A stretch of DNA of 64,000 nucleotides from positions 3,658,001-3,722,000 of the forward strand of contig NC_018027.1 in assembly GCF_000266905.1 (NCBI RefSeq), in the 5' to 3' direction. The notes beneath the pieces were generated by a model. That model was given only the letters and a program-made list of their open reading frames with translations. It did not search any database and was not told the origin of the DNA. Each line of letters opens with the position of its first letter. Positions within the stretch are counted from its first letter, which is position 1. A program made the translations under genes and the position numbers. This stretch comes from Mycolicibacterium chubuense NBB4. GTDB taxonomy: Bacteria > Actinomycetota > Actinomycetes > Mycobacteriales > Mycobacteriaceae. Shown here piece after piece: positions 44,001 through 53,580 of this stretch.

Positions 44001-47000
44001 CTCGGCCACACGATGGAACTCAACGCGGGCACCGTCGACGGCGCCGACGGACCCCGGTTGCAGGCGAACTGGACCTGGGCGTCCTCAGCCCTCGACGAAG
44101 CCCAGATGACCCGGCTGAGCCGGCTCTGGTTCGACGCCCTCACCGGCATCTGCACGCACGTCCACCACGGTGGCGGCGGCCTCACCCCCACTGACATCGT
44201 CCCCGCGCACCTCACCCAGACCCAGCTCGACGCGCTGGAAGGACAATTCGACGTCGCCGACGTCCTACCCCTGACCCCGCTGCAGCAGGGCCTGCTCTTC
44301 CACGCCGGTGCCGTACGAGAGATCACGGACCTCAACGACCTCTACGCGATGCAACTCGACATCGCGATCTCGGGAGCGCTGGATCCCGACCGCCTGCGTG
44401 ACGCCGTCACCGCGGTGATTCGCCGCCACCCCAACCTCGCGGCGATCTTCTGCGACCAGTTCGACCAACCCGTTCAGATCATCCCCACCGACCTCACGAT
44501 CCCCTGGCAGTACCTCTCGGTGGAATCCGAGAATGAGATCCAACAGACATGCGCAGTCGAACGCGCTGCGGTCTGCGACCTCACGCGGCCGCCTGCGGTT
44601 CGGGCGATGGTGATTCGCGTCGCCCCTGACCGGCACCGCTGCGTGCTGACCTTCCATCACATCGTCGTCGACGGCTGGTCGATGCCGATCGTGTTGCGGG
44701 AGATCTTCGCCGGCTATTGCGGGCAGCGATTGCCCGCGACGACGCCGTATCGCGACTTCGTCACCTGGCTGGCCGGGCGCGACGTCCCCGCGGCCCGGGA
44801 GGCGTGGCGGGCTGCACTCGCCGGTTTCGACACTCCCACTCTGGTCGGGCCACCCGGGCGGCCCCGCCTGGGACCACGCGGCAAGACGTCATTCACTTTG
44901 TCGGAGGCGGCAACTCGTGCGCTGGGAGACCTCGCACGGACGCACCACACCACCGTCAACACCGTGCTTCAGGGCGCGTGGGCGCAGGCGCTGACGATTC
45001 TGACCGGGCAGCACGACGTCGCGTTCGGTGTCGCGGTATCCGGCCGGCCGGCAGACATCGTCGGCGCAGAGTCGATGGTGGGCCTGCTCATCAACACCGT
45101 GCCCGTGCGCGCGAGGTTCTCGGGAACCACGACGACAGCGGACCTCCTCGCGCAGTTGCACGATCACCACAACGCCACCCTGGACCACGAGCACCTGTCG
45201 CTGGCGGAGATTCATCGCGTCGCCGGCCACGACCGGTTGTTCGACACCCTGTTCGTGTTCGAGAACTACCCGATCGGCACAGGCACCGAACTCAACGCCG
45301 ACGGGCTGGTGATCACCGATCTCCGCGCCAGCGAGTCGACCCACTATCCGCTGACAGTGCAAGCACTTTCGGGCCGGGAACTCGGACTGCGCCTGGAGTA
45401 CGACTCCGAGGTGTTCGACGCTCAGAGCGCTGCGGCGATCACCGGACGACTGCAGAGTCTGCTGATCCGGATGGCAGCCGAACCCGATCGGCCCCTCTCG
45501 TCGGTCGACGTCCTCGACGACGACGAGCACGCCCGGCTCGACATGCTCGGCCACCGCGCGGTGTTGAGCTGTGCCCCGCCCTCCGCGTCGCTTCCCCAGC
45601 TGTTCGCCAGGCAGGTGACGAGCCGGCCGGATGCGCCGGCATTGACGTGCGATGGCCAGACGTGGACCTATCGGGAGCTCGACGACGAGTCGAACCAGTT
45701 GGCGCACATGGTCGCCCGGCTCGGTGCCGGCCCGGGCCAGTGCGTGGCGCTACTGATGGAGCGGTCCGCGCCGACGGTCATCGCGATCCTCGCAGTGCTC
45801 AAGAGTGGCGCCGCGTACCTGCCGGTCGATCCCGCGCTGCCCAAGGCGCGGGTCGACTTCATGATGGCCGACGCGTGTCCCGTCGCGGCGATCACCACCC
45901 CGGCCTTCGCCGGGCGGCTGGACGGAGTCGACATCACGGTGCTCGACATCGACGATGCCCGCATCCGGCGGTGTCCGAGCACCCCGCTGCCCGGTCCGGC
46001 CCCCGACGACCTGGCCTACCTGCTGTACACCTCGGGCACCACCGGTGTACCCAAAGGCGTTGCCATCGCTCACCAGAACGTCGTTCAGCTGCTGGCTGGA
46101 CTCGATGCGCACCTGCCGACCTCCGGGGTGTGGTCCCAATTCCACTCTCTCGGCTTCGACGTGTCGGTCTGGGAGATCTGGGCTCCGCTGCTGCACGGTG
46201 GCCGGCTCGTGGTGGTGCCCGATCCCGTCGCCCGGTCGCCGGAGGACCTCCACGCTCTGCTGGTTCGCGAGCAGGTGACGGTGCTGACCGAAACCCCCTC
46301 GGCCGCGGGGATGCTGTCGCACCGGGGCTTGGACTCGATGGCTCTGGTGGTGGCCGGTGAGGCCTGCCCGGCGGAGCTGGTGGACCGCTGGGCGCCCGGG
46401 CGGTTGATGATCAACGGCTACGGTCCGACCGAGACGTCCATCATCGTCGGCATCAGCGCGCCCCTGAGCGCCGGCGGCGGAGCGCCGATAGGGTCGCCGG
46501 CACCCGGGGCGGCGCTGTTCGTCCTCGACGGGTGGCTGCGGCCGGTACCGGTGGGTGTGGTCGGTGAGCTGTACGTGGCCGGCCGCTGCGTCGGGGTCGG
46601 GTACGCACGACGGGCCGGCCTGACCGCGGCGCGCTTCGTCGCATGCCCGTTCGGCGCGCCCGGTGCGCGGATGTATCGCACCGGCGATCTGGTCAGGTGG
46701 GGTCCCGACGGTCAGCTGCGCTACCTGGGGCGCGCCGACGAACAGGTCAAGATCCGTGGCTACCGGATCGAACTCGGCGAGGTGCAGGCTGCCGTGTCCG
46801 AGCTCGACGGCGTCGGGCAGGCCGCGGTCGTCGCCCGCGAAGATCGCCCGGGCGACAAACGCCTCGTCGGTTATGTGACCGAATCACTCTCTGGTGCGGT
46901 CGATCCCGCCACTGCAAGACACGCGTTGGCCGAACGCCTGCCGGCCTACATGGTGCCGGGCGCGATCGTGGTGCTCGACGAGCTGCCCCTCACGCGCAGT

Positions 47001-50000
47001 GGCAAACTCGACGTCCGCGCACTGCCCGCGCCGGACTTCGGGGACCGCGACCACTACCGGGCACCGTCGTCGCCGGCCGAGGAGATCCTCGCGGGCATCT
47101 TCGCCGCTGTGCTCGATGTCCAGCGGGTCGGCGCCGACGACTCCTTCTTCGACCTCGGCGGCGACTCACTGTCGGCGATGCGGCTCGTCGCCGCGATCAA
47201 CACCGGCCTGGATGCCGACATCTCGGTGCACACGCTGTTCGACGCACCGACCGTCGCCCGCCTCGCGCCCCGGGTCGGCGGTGACGGTGCTCGGCGTCAG
47301 CCGCTGGTCGCCGGAGCGCGGCCGGCCTCGATACCGCTGTCCTTCGCCCAGAGCCGGCTGTGGTTCCTCGACCGCTTCCAGAACGGGGCGGCGACCTACA
47401 ACATGCCGAATGCGTTGCGGATCAGCGGACCACTCGACGTCGGGGCCCTCGCCGCCGCGCTCGACGACGTGATCGCGCGCCACGAGGCGCTGCGCACGGT
47501 CTTCCCCGACACCGACGGTGAGCCGAGGCAAGAGGTGTTGCCGGCTGAACCCGGAATGTGGCGCGGGGCCGGCCCGGCGGTGGTGGCGCTGCCGGAGTCC
47601 GGTCTCCCCGCAGAGTTGACCGCCCTGGCGGTGCACCGTTTCGACCTGTCGTCCGAGATCCCGGTCCGGGCCCGGATCTATGCCACCGGACCGGGCGAGC
47701 ATGTGGTCGCGATCGTGGTGCACCACATCGCGTTCGACGGGTGGTCACTCGGCCCGATGATGCGCGACATCGGCACGGCCTACACCTGCCGCAGTGCCGG
47801 CATGGCGCCCGGTTGGCCGCAGCTGCGCGTGCAGTACGTCGACTACACGCTGTGGCAGCGGGCGCAGTTCGGCGACCTCGCGGACAGAGACAGCCCGATC
47901 GCCGCGCAACTGGCCTACTGGCAGGATGCGCTGGCCGGGATGCCCGAGCGTCTCGACCTGCCCACCGACCGCCCGTACCAGCCGGTCGCCGATTACCACG
48001 GCTCCAGCGTGGACGTGTCGTGGCCGGCCGACCTCCAGCGCCGGGTGCGCGACGTGGCCCACGCGCACAACGCGACCAGCTTCATGGTGATCCAGGCGGC
48101 GCTGGCGGTCCTGCTCTCCGAGGTCAGCGCGAATCCCGATGTCGCCGTGGGGTTCCCGATCGCCGGCCGGCGCGACCCCGCGCTGGACGACCTCGTCGGG
48201 TTCTTCGTCAACACGCTGGTGTTGCGCACGGACGTGTCCGGTAACCCGTCGTTCGCCGACCTGCTGGCTCAGGTTCGGCGGCGCAGCCTCGCGGCGTTCG
48301 ACCACCAGGACGTTCCGTTCGAGGTGCTCGTCGAGCGCCTCAACCCTGCCCGCAGCCTGACCCATCACCCGCTCATCCAGGTGATGCTGGCCTGGCAGAA
48401 CGTCCTCGGCCAGGATGGCGGCTCCGCCGGCGTCGACCTCGGCGATCTTCGGGTCTCGCAGATGAGCATGGACACGCGCACCGCCCGCATGGATCTCGTG
48501 TTCCACCTGTCGGAGCACTGGAGCGACACCGGTGAGCCCGCCGGAATCGCCGGGATCGTCGAGTTCCGCACCGACGTGTACGACGCGGCGGGGATCGCGG
48601 CGATGGTCCGGCGACTGGAACGCGTGCTCGACTCCGTCACCAGCGATCCGGCCGCTCCGGTCTCCTCGATCGATCTGCTCGACAGCGACGAGCACGCGCT
48701 GATCGATGTGCACGGCAATCGCGCCGCTCTGGCGCATCCCCGACGGTCGGGGCCATCGATACCGGAACTCTGGGCAGCCCAGGTCACCAGGACTCCCGAC
48801 GCGGTGGCAGTGACCTTCCAGGGGCGCAGTACGTCCTACCGCGAGCTCGACGACGCCTCGAACCGCCTGGCGCACCACCTCGTCGCGTACGGCGCCAGCC
48901 CCGGGCAGTGCGTGGCCCTCATGTTCACCCGCTCCGCCGAAGCGATCACCGCGATCCTCGCAGTGCTCAAGACCGGCGCCGCCTATCTGGCGATCGATCC
49001 GGCGTATCCGGACGCCCGCATCGAGTTCATGATCGCCGACGCCGCGCCCGTGGCCACCGTCTCGACGGCCGATCTGCGCTGCCGGCTGGGCGAGCTGAGG
49101 CTGCCGATCATCGACGTGGACGATCCCTGCATCGCGGAGCAGCCGCAGCTCCCGCTGCCGACACCCGCCCCCGAGGACATCGCGTACCTCATCTATACGT
49201 CGGGAACCACGGGCCGGCCCAAGGGGGTTGCCATCCCGCACCGCAACGTCGTCGAGTTGCTGCAGTCCCTGGACGACGTGGTGCCGCGGGACGGCGCCTG
49301 GACACAGTGTCATTCGCTCGCCTTCGACTTCTCGGTGTGGGAGATCTGGGGGGCACTGCTCGGCGGGGGCCGTGTGGTGGTGGTGCCGGAATCGGTGGCC
49401 CGCTCCGCCGACGAATTCCACACCCTGCTGGCCGACGAAGGCGTCACCGTGCTGAGCCGCACCCCATCCGCCTTCTACGCACTGCAGACCGCCGCGGTGA
49501 CGAACCCTCGGCGACTTCAGCTGGAAGCCGTGGTGTTCGGCGGGGAGGCACTCGAACCGCAACGTCTGCGAACGTGGTTCGACCACGATCCCGGTCTCCC
49601 GCGGATGATCAACATGTACGGCATCACCGAGACCACGGTGCACGCATCGGTGCGCGAGATCACCGTGGTCGACACCGACATCACCGGCAGCCCGATCGGC
49701 GCGCCGCTGGCGCATCTGGCGTTCTTCGTGCTCGACCGGTCACTGCGCCGGGTGCCCACCGGTGTCGTCGGCGAGTTGTACGTCGCCGGAGCGGGATTGG
49801 CGTACGGATATTCGAGGCGGAGCGGATTGACGGCCTCGCGCTTCGTCGCGTGCCCCTTCGGCGCGCCGGGTGAACGGATGTACCGGACCGGCGACCTCGT
49901 GTCGTGGAGTGCTGCTGGGGATTTGCGCTACGTGGGCCGCGCCGATCACCAGGTCAAGCTCCGCGGCTACCGCATCGAACTCGGCGAGATCGAGAACGCC

Positions 50001-52463
50001 CTCGTAGCCTGCCCCGAGGTCGACCAGGCAGTGGCCACGGTGCAGCACACCGGAAGCGGCATGCAGCTGGCGGGATACGTGACGCTAAACCCCGCCTCCG
50101 ATGACGACCACGACGCCGACGTCGTCGGCCAGTGGCAGCACATGTACGACGACCTCTACGGCGAGGAACTCGACGCGTCGAACTTCGGCTCCGACTTCCG
50201 CGGTTGGAACAGCAGCTACTCCGACTCCCCGATCCCGCTGAGCGAGATGGCGGAATGGCGATCGGCCACCGTCGACCGCATCATGGCGCTGTGTCCGCGC
50301 CGGGTGCTCGAGATCGGCGTGGGATCGGGGCTGCTGCTGACGCAGATCGCCCCGTACACAGAGCGTTACGTCGCCACCGACATGTCGCCCGTTGCCGTCG
50401 CCAACCTCGCGCGCTCCCTCGACCGATTCGACGTCCCCTGGCGTGACCGCGTCGAACTGCACGCCCAGCCCGCACACGTCACCGGCAATCTGCCCCCCGG
50501 CGCGTTCGACACCATCGTCGTCAACTCGGTCGCGCAGTACTTCCCGCATTCGGCTTACCTCGCCGACCTGATGGCAGCATCTCTGGAGCTGCTGGCACCC
50601 GGCGGCGCGCTGTTCCTCGGTGACATCCGAAATCACGCCCTGCAGCGCGCGTTCCAGACCGGTGTCGCGCTGGCTCGCACCGAGGGCGACGCCGCCGCCG
50701 TCCGGCAACGGGTGCAGCGGGCGATCGTCAGCGAGCCCGAACTGCTGCTGGCGCCGGAGTTCTTCACCACCTGGGCGGCCCGCAACGCCGCCGTCGCCGG
50801 TCTCGACATCCAAGTCAAACGCGGCGTGGCCGACAACGAGCTGACCCGGTACCGCTACGACGTCGTCGTCCACAAAGGACCCGCCTCGGCCGTGTCGCTG
50901 GCCACGCTGCCGGTCTGGCGGTGGTCGGAGGACTCTGACCTCGACACCGTGCACCGCCGGATCGCCCGGGAGCGGCCACCGGCTGTCCGGGTCGCCGGAA
51001 TACCGCGCGCCGGTGTGGCGGCCGACGTCCACATCGAACAGGCCCTTGCCGCAGGCTGTTCGGTCACCGACGCCGTGGCCGGAGCCCAGCGGCTCGCCGC
51101 TGCCGTGGCACCCGAGCAGCTGTACCGGCTGGGCGAATCCTGCGGATATCGGGTCGCTGTCACCTGGGGGGCAGAGCCCGGCACCCTCGACGCGGTGTTC
51201 CTGCCCGCGACCGACCCGGTGCCGATCACCGGCCTGTATCTGCCGACCGAGGAGTCCACGCATACGGCGTCCGCCAACAATCCGCAGACCAATACCACGA
51301 TCGGTGATGTGCGGCGGCGGTTGAGCGCCCGGCTGCCCGAGTACATGGTGCCGACACACATCATCGTGCTGCCGGACCTCCCGTTGACGCCGTCCGGCAA
51401 GATCGACACGAAAGCCCTGCCCGCACCGATCCTGACCTCGACCACATTCCACGCGCCGCAGACTCCGACCGAGCGGATCATCGCCGGCGTGTTCGCCCGG
51501 GTGCTGGGCCTCGAGCGGGTCGGGATCGACGACTCGTTCTTCGACCTCGGCGGCGACTCACTGTCGGCGATGCGGGTGATCGCCGCTGTCAACACCGAAC
51601 TGGGCACCCACCTTGCGGTACGCACCTTGTTCTCCGCGCCGACCGTGCGGAGTCTCGGCGCACAGCTGGCCGCCGAAGACCACGCCGCAGAGGTCGTGCC
51701 CATCGAGGTCTTCCGGCAGGGCAGCGGGGTTCCGCTGTGCTGCATTCACGATGGGTTCGGGCTCAGCTGGTCATATCGCTCGTTGAGCAAGCATCTCGAC
51801 TGCCCGATCCTGGGTATCAACCAGATCCCCGATGACGGTCACGCCGAGGCGGATTCGATCAGCACGATGGCGGCGAGCTATGCCGACCGGCTGGTGAGCG
51901 CCTACCCCTCGACGCGGTACAAGCTGCTCGGCTGGTCGCTCGGCGGTGTCGTCGCCCACGAACTCGCCGTGGAGCTTCAACGGCGAGGGTGCGAGATCGA
52001 GAACCTGATCCTGATCGACGACGCATTGACCGCCGACCGGGTCATCGGGCCGGCGCAGGCCGCCGACGAGGGTGCTGTGCTCGAACACCTCCTGGAATCC
52101 AACGGTGTGCAGCTTCCCTCCGACGCCCGCCCGCTCACCTATCCGCGCGCCGCCGAGATCGTTCAGAGTGTCGGCGGCGCAACGGGCCTGGTCTTGCCGC
52201 CGCAACCGCTGCTGGAGTTCATGGTGCACTGTGTCGCCGTCAACCAGATACGCCTGCGGCAACACCGCCCAGGTGTCTTCGACGGTGACATGACCGTGTT
52301 CTGCGCAGCCCGAAACGGCCCGGAGACAACCGCTTTCGCGTGGGAGCACCATGTCACCGGCCGCGTCACCGTGCATCCGGTCGACGCCGGGCATCACGAC
52401 ATGCTGACTCCCGCCACGCTGGACACCTACATCGAGCAGTTGAAGCTTCATCTGGGGGCATGA
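30219..52463 (+). CDS. Non-ribosomal peptide synthetase 2 (A3 to TE, six modules), 7414 aa
   Basis: Giant NRPS. Domain order, with the pantetheine Ser of each T: A3-T3 (569); C4 (HH754)-A4-T4 (1625)-E4 (HH1793); C5 (HH2272)-A5-T5 (3107); C6 (3291)-A6-T6 (4161)-E6 (4332); C7 (4813)-A7-T7 (5650); C8 (5835)-A8 with embedded N-methyltransferase (motif EIGVGSG at 6698)-T8 (7114); thioesterase with GWSLGG Ser7240 and His7392. C domains after E domains (C5, C7) begin PL(S/T)PxQQGLLFH, the DCL type. C4, C6 and C8 begin PLSFAQ(S/N)RLWF, the LCL type, so the line is internally consistent. It starts with GTG at 30219 (or ATG at 30222), overlapping the NRPS1 stop. It begins in a C-A linker without C or docking domain. 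It extends the acyl-dipeptide to an octapeptide and releases it. Confidence 0.95.
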   Translation: MMTGATRRLLSIELLDDDEQADLDEWGHRAVLIEPVSPVSITELFSAQAARTPHAPAVTFRGETLSYRDLDAAANRLAHLLRAHGARAGQCVALLLPRSADAIVAILAVLKTGAAYLPIDPAVPAARVGLLIDDATPAVAVTTSELRSLLPAGSFPVVDVADSAVGEQPDTAPPAPSPDDIAHIIYTSGTTGVPKGVAVTHHNVTRLFEALDVGVHMSSLQVWTQCSSLAFDFSVWEIWGALFFGGRLVVVPETVARSPEELHALVIDEHVTVLSQTPSALGALSPDGLESVTLMVAGEACPAEVVDRWAPGRTMINGYGPTETTVYATISAPLKRGSAQVPIGSPVPGAALFVLDTWLRPVSAGVVGELYVAGRGVGVGYLGRAGLTSSRFVACPFGAPGARMYRTGDLVRWDVDGQLQYLGRSDEQVKIRGHRIELGEVRAALAALDGVAHAVVVVREDRPGDKRLVGYVTEIGSGTVDTATVRTRLAERLPPYMVPAAVVQLEALPMTVNGKLDVRALPSPDYSDGVAYRAPATAAEDILAGIFAGTLGIDRVGVDDSFFDLGGDSILAMRVVAAINARLDARISVRALFDTPTVAQLAPQLGTGSGRRQPLVAGSRPDVIPLSFAQSRLWFLDQLHGPSPVYNMAVALRLRGRLDTSALSAALADVVGRHESLRTLLTAPEGVPAQLIVASELADFGWEIADAAGWSADELAEAISGAARHPFDLSGEIPIRATLFRIADDDHVLVGVVHHIAADGWSIAPLVRDLSSAYAARSAGRPPTWTELPVQYADYTVWQRAHLGDLGDDQSPISAQLAYWRDALAGMPDRLQLPTERPYPAVADLRGAVVTVEWPAELQQLVRRVAAEHNATTFMVVQAALAVVLAAVSASRDVAVGFPVAGRGDPALDELVGFFVNMLVLRVDLTDDPSVADLIAQVRRRSLAAYDNQDLPFEVLVERLNPTRSLTHHPLVQVALAWNTSDTAAADPAALTLADLEVSRMPVDIRTARMDLVFSLGERWTASGEPAGIGGTVEFRTDVFDAAGISTLTDRLPRVLAAIAAGPEQRVSSIEVLDAQERSRIDDLANRKALTAPAPPPESIPTLFARYVEARPDAVALRSGTRSWTYRDLDASSNRLAHRLIEHGAAPGHCVALLFHRSAEAIIAMLAVLKTGAAYLPIDPTVPAARLDFMLADAAPIVTVTLTELAESLAGSPVPVLNADDPAVADRPGTAVPPPEPDDVAYLIYTSGTTGLPKGVAVSHHNVTQLLGTLDAGLPRHGVWPQCHTLAFDVSVWEIFGPLLRGGRVVVIPESVAASPEDFHGVLVDEHIDVLTQTPSAVRMLEPEGLGEVALVVVGEACPPEVVEQWAPGRVMINAYGPTETTMCVAISEPLTPGAGVPIGKPVPRSALFVLDEWLRAVAPGVVGELYVAGAGVAYGYLGRAGLTASRFVACPFGGAGTRMYRTGDLVSWRPDGQLQYLGRADEQVKIRGYRIELGEIQAALAAQEGVAQAAVVAREDRPGDRRLVGYVTETAPGTVVSADLRAHLGQRLPSYMVPAVVVVLDALPLTPNNKLDTHALPPPGYRDEARHRPPTNAVEEILAGIYAQVLGIDRVGIDESFFDLGGDSILSMQVVARARAAGVRCRPRDIFVEQTVAGVARVAEIDRSATAVADDGVGEIIPTPIIRWLQSVGGPVDEFNQTMVVQAPAGVTEDHVRTVLQALLDRHAMLRLRIRDGWSLFAGAPGAVQAHTCTQAVDTLTDEALVAARSRLSPADGRMLSALWVRSTNQVVMSVHHLGVDAVSWRILLEDMNIAWAQLRSRQPVELPAPATSFRSWAALLAEHARSTAVTRHAQQWRQLAAAPAALPAVDPRADTYATAGHLTVALDTETTRRLLDDASAAFHTGVQDLLLIALALAFGEFSDTHGAVGIDVETHGRDEELSPTADLSRTVGWFTCKHPVALTVDRMAWRSVISGDAALGPIIKQAKEQLRAVPDGITYGLLRYFGGEDLLPAQDPAIAFNYLGRLTGRSAESSDGLWHISADGAAVTARATAVPMPLAHGLELNIGTVDTGAGPRLHADWTWAPSVLHSHDVDRLSGLYLEAITGICAHVQQGGGGLTPSDIAPARLSQRQIDELTAHEPVADVWPLSPMQQGLLFHTKAVGGETNDVYAMQLDVTIAGPLDVNRLHRAVQDVVARHPHLNARFCERFDQPVQVIPAEPIAAWRLAESDSEDGVQRLCAQERAAVCDLGDPPAFRTTLIRTGSDEHRCVLTFHHIVVDGWSLPILLQEIFAGYYAQQLPPAPSYRRYVSWLAERDVTAAEAVWSAALSGFDTPTLVGAPGVQGHRSVESFRLPADLTAALNGLARTHHTTLNTVLQAAWAQLLTWLTGQHDVAFGTAVSGRPAEIPGAESMVGLLINTVPVRAQLSSDTTTADLLGQLHSAHHDTLDHQYLALSEIHRITGHDQLFDTLFVFENYPIDTGSLSAADGLSVTGVATRERNHYPLTLQAMPGREVSLRLECDTAVFDHNGVAEIVRRLHRILNAMTADPLEPLSSIDLLDGDEHARLDEIGNRAVLTQPRSRSSIPGLFAAQVARTPDAVAVICGAQSMSYRELDERSTRLAHLLIAQGAGPGRSVALLFPRSCEGIVAIVAVLKTGAAYVPIDPAHPSARIAFMVGDAAPVSAITTAALADRFSGCELTVILHDDPRIETYPATPPPEPDPDDIAHIIYTSGTTGEPKGVAVSHHNVSRLYAGPTVGVALTPGQVWSQFHSYAFDFSVWEIWGALLCGGRLVVVPEAVATSPERFHDLLAGEHVSVLSQTPAAVAGLSPEALESMSVLVGGEACTTEVVERWAAPGRVLFNVYGPTETTVFATISTPAQPDSGVPPIGSPVNGAAVFVLDRWLRRVAPGVVGELYIAGRGVGLGYWRRPGLSALRFVACPFGEPGDRMYRTGDLVSWGADGQLQYFGRADEQVKIRGYRIELGEIQAALADLDGVDQAVVIAREDRPGDKRLVGYIAGTADPAQIRVALGRRLPPYMVPAAVVALPVLPVTVNGKLDARALPAPEYVGIDRYRAPSTPTEEIVAGIYADALGLERVSVDDSFFDLGGDSLSAMRVVTAVNAGLRTDLSLRTLFDAPTVAALALRLQPGDGRVPLVAGDRPPVIPLSFAQNRLWFIDQLQGPSAVYNMATGLRITGALDVEALHAALTDVVGRHESLRTLIIAPDGVPQQSVVAPDEAHFGWDVVDATGFSESRLRQAIDAVGGHTFHLAHDIPLYTNLFRVAENDHILVGVIHHIAADGWSIAPLMRDLGEAYASRSAHQAPGWRPLPVQYVDFALWQRVRLGDVGDAGSVISRQVGFWRGVLAGLPERLGLPTDRPYPAVADQRGSRVAIEWPVEVQQGVRRVAARYQVTEFMVMAAGLAVVLSRLSASADVAVGFPIAGRTDPALDELIGFFVNTLVLRTDLSGDPSIADLLAQVRRRSLAAYEHQDVPFEVLVEQLNPTRSMTHHPLIQVMLAWQNLPGVVTDSTGLSLGELQVTQLPVDTHTARMDLTFSLAEHFTDTGAPAGIRGAVEYRTDIYDPPTIEALIHRYHRVLTTLTTQPESRLSAIDLLDTDEHTRWTELANLATLTEPCPPSRSVPQVIAGHALGTPEAVALCGAGRSLTYRELDETSNRLAHLLIGAGAGAGRCVAVLFHRCPEAVVAMLAVLKTGAAYLPIDPAHPDTRITYLLHDAAPMAAVTTTDLTDRLTGHDLTLIALDNTDLSRQPPTPPPPPAPEDIAYLIYTSGTTGTPKGVAVTHHNLLHLADSTPTTLPEPAVWTQCHSYSFDFSVWEIWAALLTGARLVIIDEDTTTSPTEFHHLLTREHVTVLTQTPSAVTALDPDGLDSVALLLGGETCPATVIDHWAPGRVLINAYGPTETTVYATLSPPLHPSTGAAPIGAPVPTAACLVLDPWLHPVPAGVVGDLYIAGRGVAAGYLGRPALTATRFLACPAGPPGTRMYRTGDLVSWRPDGQLHYHGRADDQLKIRGHRIEPAEIQAALTALPGVDHAAITTHTDGPTTRLLAYITETTPGTTNPTELRAQLAEQLPSYMVPAAVITLASLPMTVNGKLDTHALPAPEHQADRYRAPTDAVEEILAGIYAQVLGLDHVSIDDSFFDLGGDSILSMQVVARARAAGLTCRPRDIFTEHTIARLARIVETGSGRTGHVDHGVGEVTATPIMRWLHDINGPVDQFNQTMVIQAPAAVTPHDVATILQALLDHHPTLRMRAEDHADGWSLTIPEPETIDAGELLSTAEILSEEALVAARSRLNPATGTMVSALWATTTQQLALIVHHLAIDAVSWRILLEDLNIAWAHHHNGQPITLPAPGTSFRTWATQLTDHARTPAVLDTTPTWHHITTTPPALPPPDPARDTYATAGHLSVALDTETTRHLLTDVPAAFHAGVADVLLIAFALACSEFLGTASAPVGIDVEGHGRREELSPDLDLSRTIGWFTTKHPVALDTGALQWHHVRSGDPALNPVIKHAKEQLRALPDGLTYGLLRYLGDSPRTGTDPTIGFNYLGRMGDTTADTAAELWHPSREGLTLAESASRVPMPLGHTMELNAGTVDGADGPRLQANWTWASSALDEAQMTRLSRLWFDALTGICTHVHHGGGGLTPTDIVPAHLTQTQLDALEGQFDVADVLPLTPLQQGLLFHAGAVREITDLNDLYAMQLDIAISGALDPDRLRDAVTAVIRRHPNLAAIFCDQFDQPVQIIPTDLTIPWQYLSVESENEIQQTCAVERAAVCDLTRPPAVRAMVIRVAPDRHRCVLTFHHIVVDGWSMPIVLREIFAGYCGQRLPATTPYRDFVTWLAGRDVPAAREAWRAALAGFDTPTLVGPPGRPRLGPRGKTSFTLSEAATRALGDLARTHHTTVNTVLQGAWAQALTILTGQHDVAFGVAVSGRPADIVGAESMVGLLINTVPVRARFSGTTTTADLLAQLHDHHNATLDHEHLSLAEIHRVAGHDRLFDTLFVFENYPIGTGTELNADGLVITDLRASESTHYPLTVQALSGRELGLRLEYDSEVFDAQSAAAITGRLQSLLIRMAAEPDRPLSSVDVLDDDEHARLDMLGHRAVLSCAPPSASLPQLFARQVTSRPDAPALTCDGQTWTYRELDDESNQLAHMVARLGAGPGQCVALLMERSAPTVIAILAVLKSGAAYLPVDPALPKARVDFMMADACPVAAITTPAFAGRLDGVDITVLDIDDARIRRCPSTPLPGPAPDDLAYLLYTSGTTGVPKGVAIAHQNVVQLLAGLDAHLPTSGVWSQFHSLGFDVSVWEIWAPLLHGGRLVVVPDPVARSPEDLHALLVREQVTVLTETPSAAGMLSHRGLDSMALVVAGEACPAELVDRWAPGRLMINGYGPTETSIIVGISAPLSAGGGAPIGSPAPGAALFVLDGWLRPVPVGVVGELYVAGRCVGVGYARRAGLTAARFVACPFGAPGARMYRTGDLVRWGPDGQLRYLGRADEQVKIRGYRIELGEVQAAVSELDGVGQAAVVAREDRPGDKRLVGYVTESLSGAVDPATARHALAERLPAYMVPGAIVVLDELPLTRSGKLDVRALPAPDFGDRDHYRAPSSPAEEILAGIFAAVLDVQRVGADDSFFDLGGDSLSAMRLVAAINTGLDADISVHTLFDAPTVARLAPRVGGDGARRQPLVAGARPASIPLSFAQSRLWFLDRFQNGAATYNMPNALRISGPLDVGALAAALDDVIARHEALRTVFPDTDGEPRQEVLPAEPGMWRGAGPAVVALPESGLPAELTALAVHRFDLSSEIPVRARIYATGPGEHVVAIVVHHIAFDGWSLGPMMRDIGTAYTCRSAGMAPGWPQLRVQYVDYTLWQRAQFGDLADRDSPIAAQLAYWQDALAGMPERLDLPTDRPYQPVADYHGSSVDVSWPADLQRRVRDVAHAHNATSFMVIQAALAVLLSEVSANPDVAVGFPIAGRRDPALDDLVGFFVNTLVLRTDVSGNPSFADLLAQVRRRSLAAFDHQDVPFEVLVERLNPARSLTHHPLIQVMLAWQNVLGQDGGSAGVDLGDLRVSQMSMDTRTARMDLVFHLSEHWSDTGEPAGIAGIVEFRTDVYDAAGIAAMVRRLERVLDSVTSDPAAPVSSIDLLDSDEHALIDVHGNRAALAHPRRSGPSIPELWAAQVTRTPDAVAVTFQGRSTSYRELDDASNRLAHHLVAYGASPGQCVALMFTRSAEAITAILAVLKTGAAYLAIDPAYPDARIEFMIADAAPVATVSTADLRCRLGELRLPIIDVDDPCIAEQPQLPLPTPAPEDIAYLIYTSGTTGRPKGVAIPHRNVVELLQSLDDVVPRDGAWTQCHSLAFDFSVWEIWGALLGGGRVVVVPESVARSADEFHTLLADEGVTVLSRTPSAFYALQTAAVTNPRRLQLEAVVFGGEALEPQRLRTWFDHDPGLPRMINMYGITETTVHASVREITVVDTDITGSPIGAPLAHLAFFVLDRSLRRVPTGVVGELYVAGAGLAYGYSRRSGLTASRFVACPFGAPGERMYRTGDLVSWSAAGDLRYVGRADHQVKLRGYRIELGEIENALVACPEVDQAVATVQHTGSGMQLAGYVTLNPASDDDHDADVVGQWQHMYDDLYGEELDASNFGSDFRGWNSSYSDSPIPLSEMAEWRSATVDRIMALCPRRVLEIGVGSGLLLTQIAPYTERYVATDMSPVAVANLARSLDRFDVPWRDRVELHAQPAHVTGNLPPGAFDTIVVNSVAQYFPHSAYLADLMAASLELLAPGGALFLGDIRNHALQRAFQTGVALARTEGDAAAVRQRVQRAIVSEPELLLAPEFFTTWAARNAAVAGLDIQVKRGVADNELTRYRYDVVVHKGPASAVSLATLPVWRWSEDSDLDTVHRRIARERPPAVRVAGIPRAGVAADVHIEQALAAGCSVTDAVAGAQRLAAAVAPEQLYRLGESCGYRVAVTWGAEPGTLDAVFLPATDPVPITGLYLPTEESTHTASANNPQTNTTIGDVRRRLSARLPEYMVPTHIIVLPDLPLTPSGKIDTKALPAPILTSTTFHAPQTPTERIIAGVFARVLGLERVGIDDSFFDLGGDSLSAMRVIAAVNTELGTHLAVRTLFSAPTVRSLGAQLAAEDHAAEVVPIEVFRQGSGVPLCCIHDGFGLSWSYRSLSKHLDCPILGINQIPDDGHAEADSISTMAASYADRLVSAYPSTRYKLLGWSLGGVVAHELAVELQRRGCEIENLILIDDALTADRVIGPAQAADEGAVLEHLLESNGVQLPSDARPLTYPRAAEIVQSVGGATGLVLPPQPLLEFMVHCVAVNQIRLRQHRPGVFDGDMTVFCAARNGPETTAFAWEHHVTGRVTVHPVDAGHHDMLTPATLDTYIEQLKLHLGA
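32088..36620 (+). other. NRPS module 4: C4-A4-T4-E4 (D-residue 4)
   Basis: A4 hand code D-V-W-T-V-V-A-M-C-K, substrate not assigned. The usual A10 motif NGK(L/I)D reads N-N-K-L-D here; the essential Lys is kept. E4 carries [11 protein letters not shown] configuration expected. Confidence 0.7.
36640..39660 (+). other. NRPS module 5: C5-A5-T5 (L-residue 5)
   Basis: DCL-type C5 follows E4. A5 hand code D-F-W-S-L-G-V-V-F-K, substrate not assigned. The N- and C-terminal parts of A5 are almost identical to those of A1, while the substrate-pocket core between them is different. Confidence 0.7.
39690..44240 (+). other. NRPS module 6: C6-A6-T6-E6 (D-residue 6, same as residue 2)
   Basis: The A6 code equals A2 (D-F-W-T-L-G-A-V-Y-K) because the C-lobe of C6, A6, T6 and most of E6 are a copy of module 2. 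The N-lobe of C6 is of a different type and resembles C4 rather than C2. The last part of E6 also differs from E2. Confidence 0.75.
40182..43710 (+). repeat. 3.5-kb duplicated NRPS cassette, copy 2
   Basis: Partner of 24832-28360 at a constant offset of 15350. It covers NRPS2 residues 3322-4498, from the middle of C6 to the conserved [10 protein letters not shown] stretch of E6. The identity implies a very recent duplication or gene conversion, or strong ongoing homogenisation. Confidence 0.92.
44260..47290 (+). other. NRPS module 7: C7-A7-T7 (L-residue 7)
   Basis: DCL-type C7 follows E6. A7 hand code D-V-W-T-V-A-G-I-I-K, substrate not assigned; the core ends TETSIIVG instead of the TETT(V/I)YAT-like form of its neighbours. 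No E domain follows. Confidence 0.7.
47320..52463 (+). other. NRPS module 8: C8-A8(nMT)-T8-TE (N-methyl residue 8, probably threonine)
   Basis: A8 hand code D-F-W-S-V-G-M-V-H-K, one residue from the threonine consensus DFWN(V/I)GMVHK. The local sequence [14 protein letters not shown] is also of the Thr-activating form, unlike the other seven A domains. A SAM methyltransferase domain of about 400 residues is inserted between A8 motif [12 protein letters not shown] and A9/A10 (LPEYMVP, SGKID), the normal place for N-methylation. The terminal type I TE would hydrolyse or cyclise the product. Confidence 0.78.
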
Positions 52464-53230
52464 TGGCCGACACGATCCCCGACATCGCCCGCATGCCGCG
52501 CGGCGGCCCCGGCGCGTCCTGGCTGGACAGGACGTTGCAGACCGACCGCCTGGAATACCTCGACCGGAACGACGTCGACGAATTGAAGGACAGGGTCGTG
52601 CGTGCCCTCGACCGGGGCGGACGGCGCCGCCACGGCATCTACGGCAAATGCGCACAGGTGGCGCTCGACGTGGTCGCCGACGTGCCCCGGCCGAAGATCC
52701 TGGAGCTGGGCGCCGGGCTGGGCGGCCTGTCGGAGCAACTGCTGCGGCACCGGCCGGACGCCGAGGTCACGATCACCGACCTCGATCCCGCGTTCGTCGA
52801 CGAGATCGCTCGCAGCGACCTCGGCCGTCACCCGCGAGCGATCATCCGGACGATGGACGCCACCGCGATCGACGCTCCCGACGGCGGCTTCGACCTCGCC
52901 GTGTTCGCGTTGTCACTGCATCACCTGCCTCCCGCGAGCGCCGCACGCGTCTTCGCCGAAGGCACCCGGGTGGCGCGCAAGCTGTTGATCATCGACTTGC
53001 GCAGACCACCCGCGCCTCTTCATGCGGTGGTGCTCGCCGCCGTGATGCCGTTCACGCCGGTGATTCCGCTGACCCACGATGGAGTGATCAGTTCGATGCG
53101 GGCCTACAGCCCGGCGGCGCTGAAAGCGCTCGCGCGCCACGCCGCTGCGGAGATCGAGGTCGAGTTCCGCACCCGACGGTTCGGGCCGACGGTCGTGGTC
53201 GCCGCGAGACGTTCGGAAGCGGCCGCGTAG
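52460..53230 (+). CDS. Class I SAM-dependent methyltransferase at the end of the NRPS operon
   Basis: 256-aa cytosolic methyltransferase of the Methyltransf_11/25 type. SAM motif I is [16 protein letters not shown] (near residue 80), followed by an acidic motif [13 protein letters not shown] and a post-I block [17 protein letters not shown]. The C-terminal part ([21 protein letters not shown]) is hydrophobic and may help bind a lipid-like substrate. The ATG at 52460 overlaps the NRPS2 stop (ATGA), with CTGGGGG as ribosome-binding site; ATG 52463 is an alternative. The tight coupling argues for a tailoring role, for example O- or C-methylation of the peptide or acyl chain, but the acceptor is unknown. 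It ends 20 bases from the convergent STAS gene. Confidence 0.85.
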   Translation: MMADTIPDIARMPRGGPGASWLDRTLQTDRLEYLDRNDVDELKDRVVRALDRGGRRRHGIYGKCAQVALDVVADVPRPKILELGAGLGGLSEQLLRHRPDAEVTITDLDPAFVDEIARSDLGRHPRAIIRTMDATAIDAPDGGFDLAVFALSLHHLPPASAARVFAEGTRVARKLLIIDLRRPPAPLHAVVLAAVMPFTPVIPLTHDGVISSMRAYSPAALKALARHAAAEIEVEFRTRRFGPTVVVAARRSEAAA

Positions 53231-53250
53231 GCGATCTCCCGCCCGGCGGC

Positions 53251-53580
53251 TCAGCGTTCCGCCACGGACGGCGGGGACTCCACGGCGACCAGCTGGGAAA
53301 GACCACTCACCTCGAGGATGGTGACCAGCAGCGGGTGCGCGATGACGGTCTCGATGTTGCGGGCTTCGGCGTACAGAACGTTGATCGCGGAACTGTCGAG
53401 GTATTCGACTGCGCTCAGATCGACGGTGAGCGTCGCCCCTTGTCTCACCGCGCCGGCCGCAGCCGTCGACAGTGCCTTCTCGAAATCGTCGACATTGCTG
53501 AGATCGATCTCGCCCGTGGCGATCAGCACCGGTGTGCCGTCGTCCCGACGGGCGGTGCGCAACGTGAGCAGCGTCGGCAT
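53251..53580 (-). CDS. STAS domain anti-sigma factor antagonist
   Basis: 109-aa single STAS domain (SpoIIAA/RsbV type). The conserved phosphorylation loop is VEYLDSSAINVLY, with candidate Ser63/Ser64. In partner switching the unphosphorylated antagonist binds an anti-sigma kinase and frees a sigma factor. The ATG at 53580 shares one base with the stop of the upstream phosphatase/kinase gene (TGATG), so the two are co-translated. The upstream protein carries both a PP2C-type phosphatase and a GHKL kinase-like domain, natural partners for an antagonist. No sigma factor gene is in the window, so the output is unknown. It converges on the NRPS operon end. Confidence 0.9.
   Translation of the reverse strand: MPTLLTLRTARRDDGTPVLIATGEIDLSNVDDFEKALSTAAAGAVRQGATLTVDLSAVEYLDSSAINVLYAEARNIETVIAHPLLVTILEVSGLSQLVAVESPPSVAER

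Noticed and set aside
20988..52463. Identification as the mycobactin siderophore locus because of MbtH and NRPS genes
   Set aside because: No salicylate-activating enzyme, cyclisation domain, PKS or lysine hydroxylase, and no IdeR-type box was seen.
16847..53230. Identification as the glycopeptidolipid (mps1/mps2) locus
   Set aside because: The GPL line has four modules ending in alaninol release by a reductase and is surrounded by glycosyltransferases; here there are eight modules, a TE and no glycosyltransferase.
53225..53255. Intrinsic terminator between the convergent NRPS operon and STAS gene
   Set aside because: Only about 20 bases, without a clear stem followed by a T-run on either strand.
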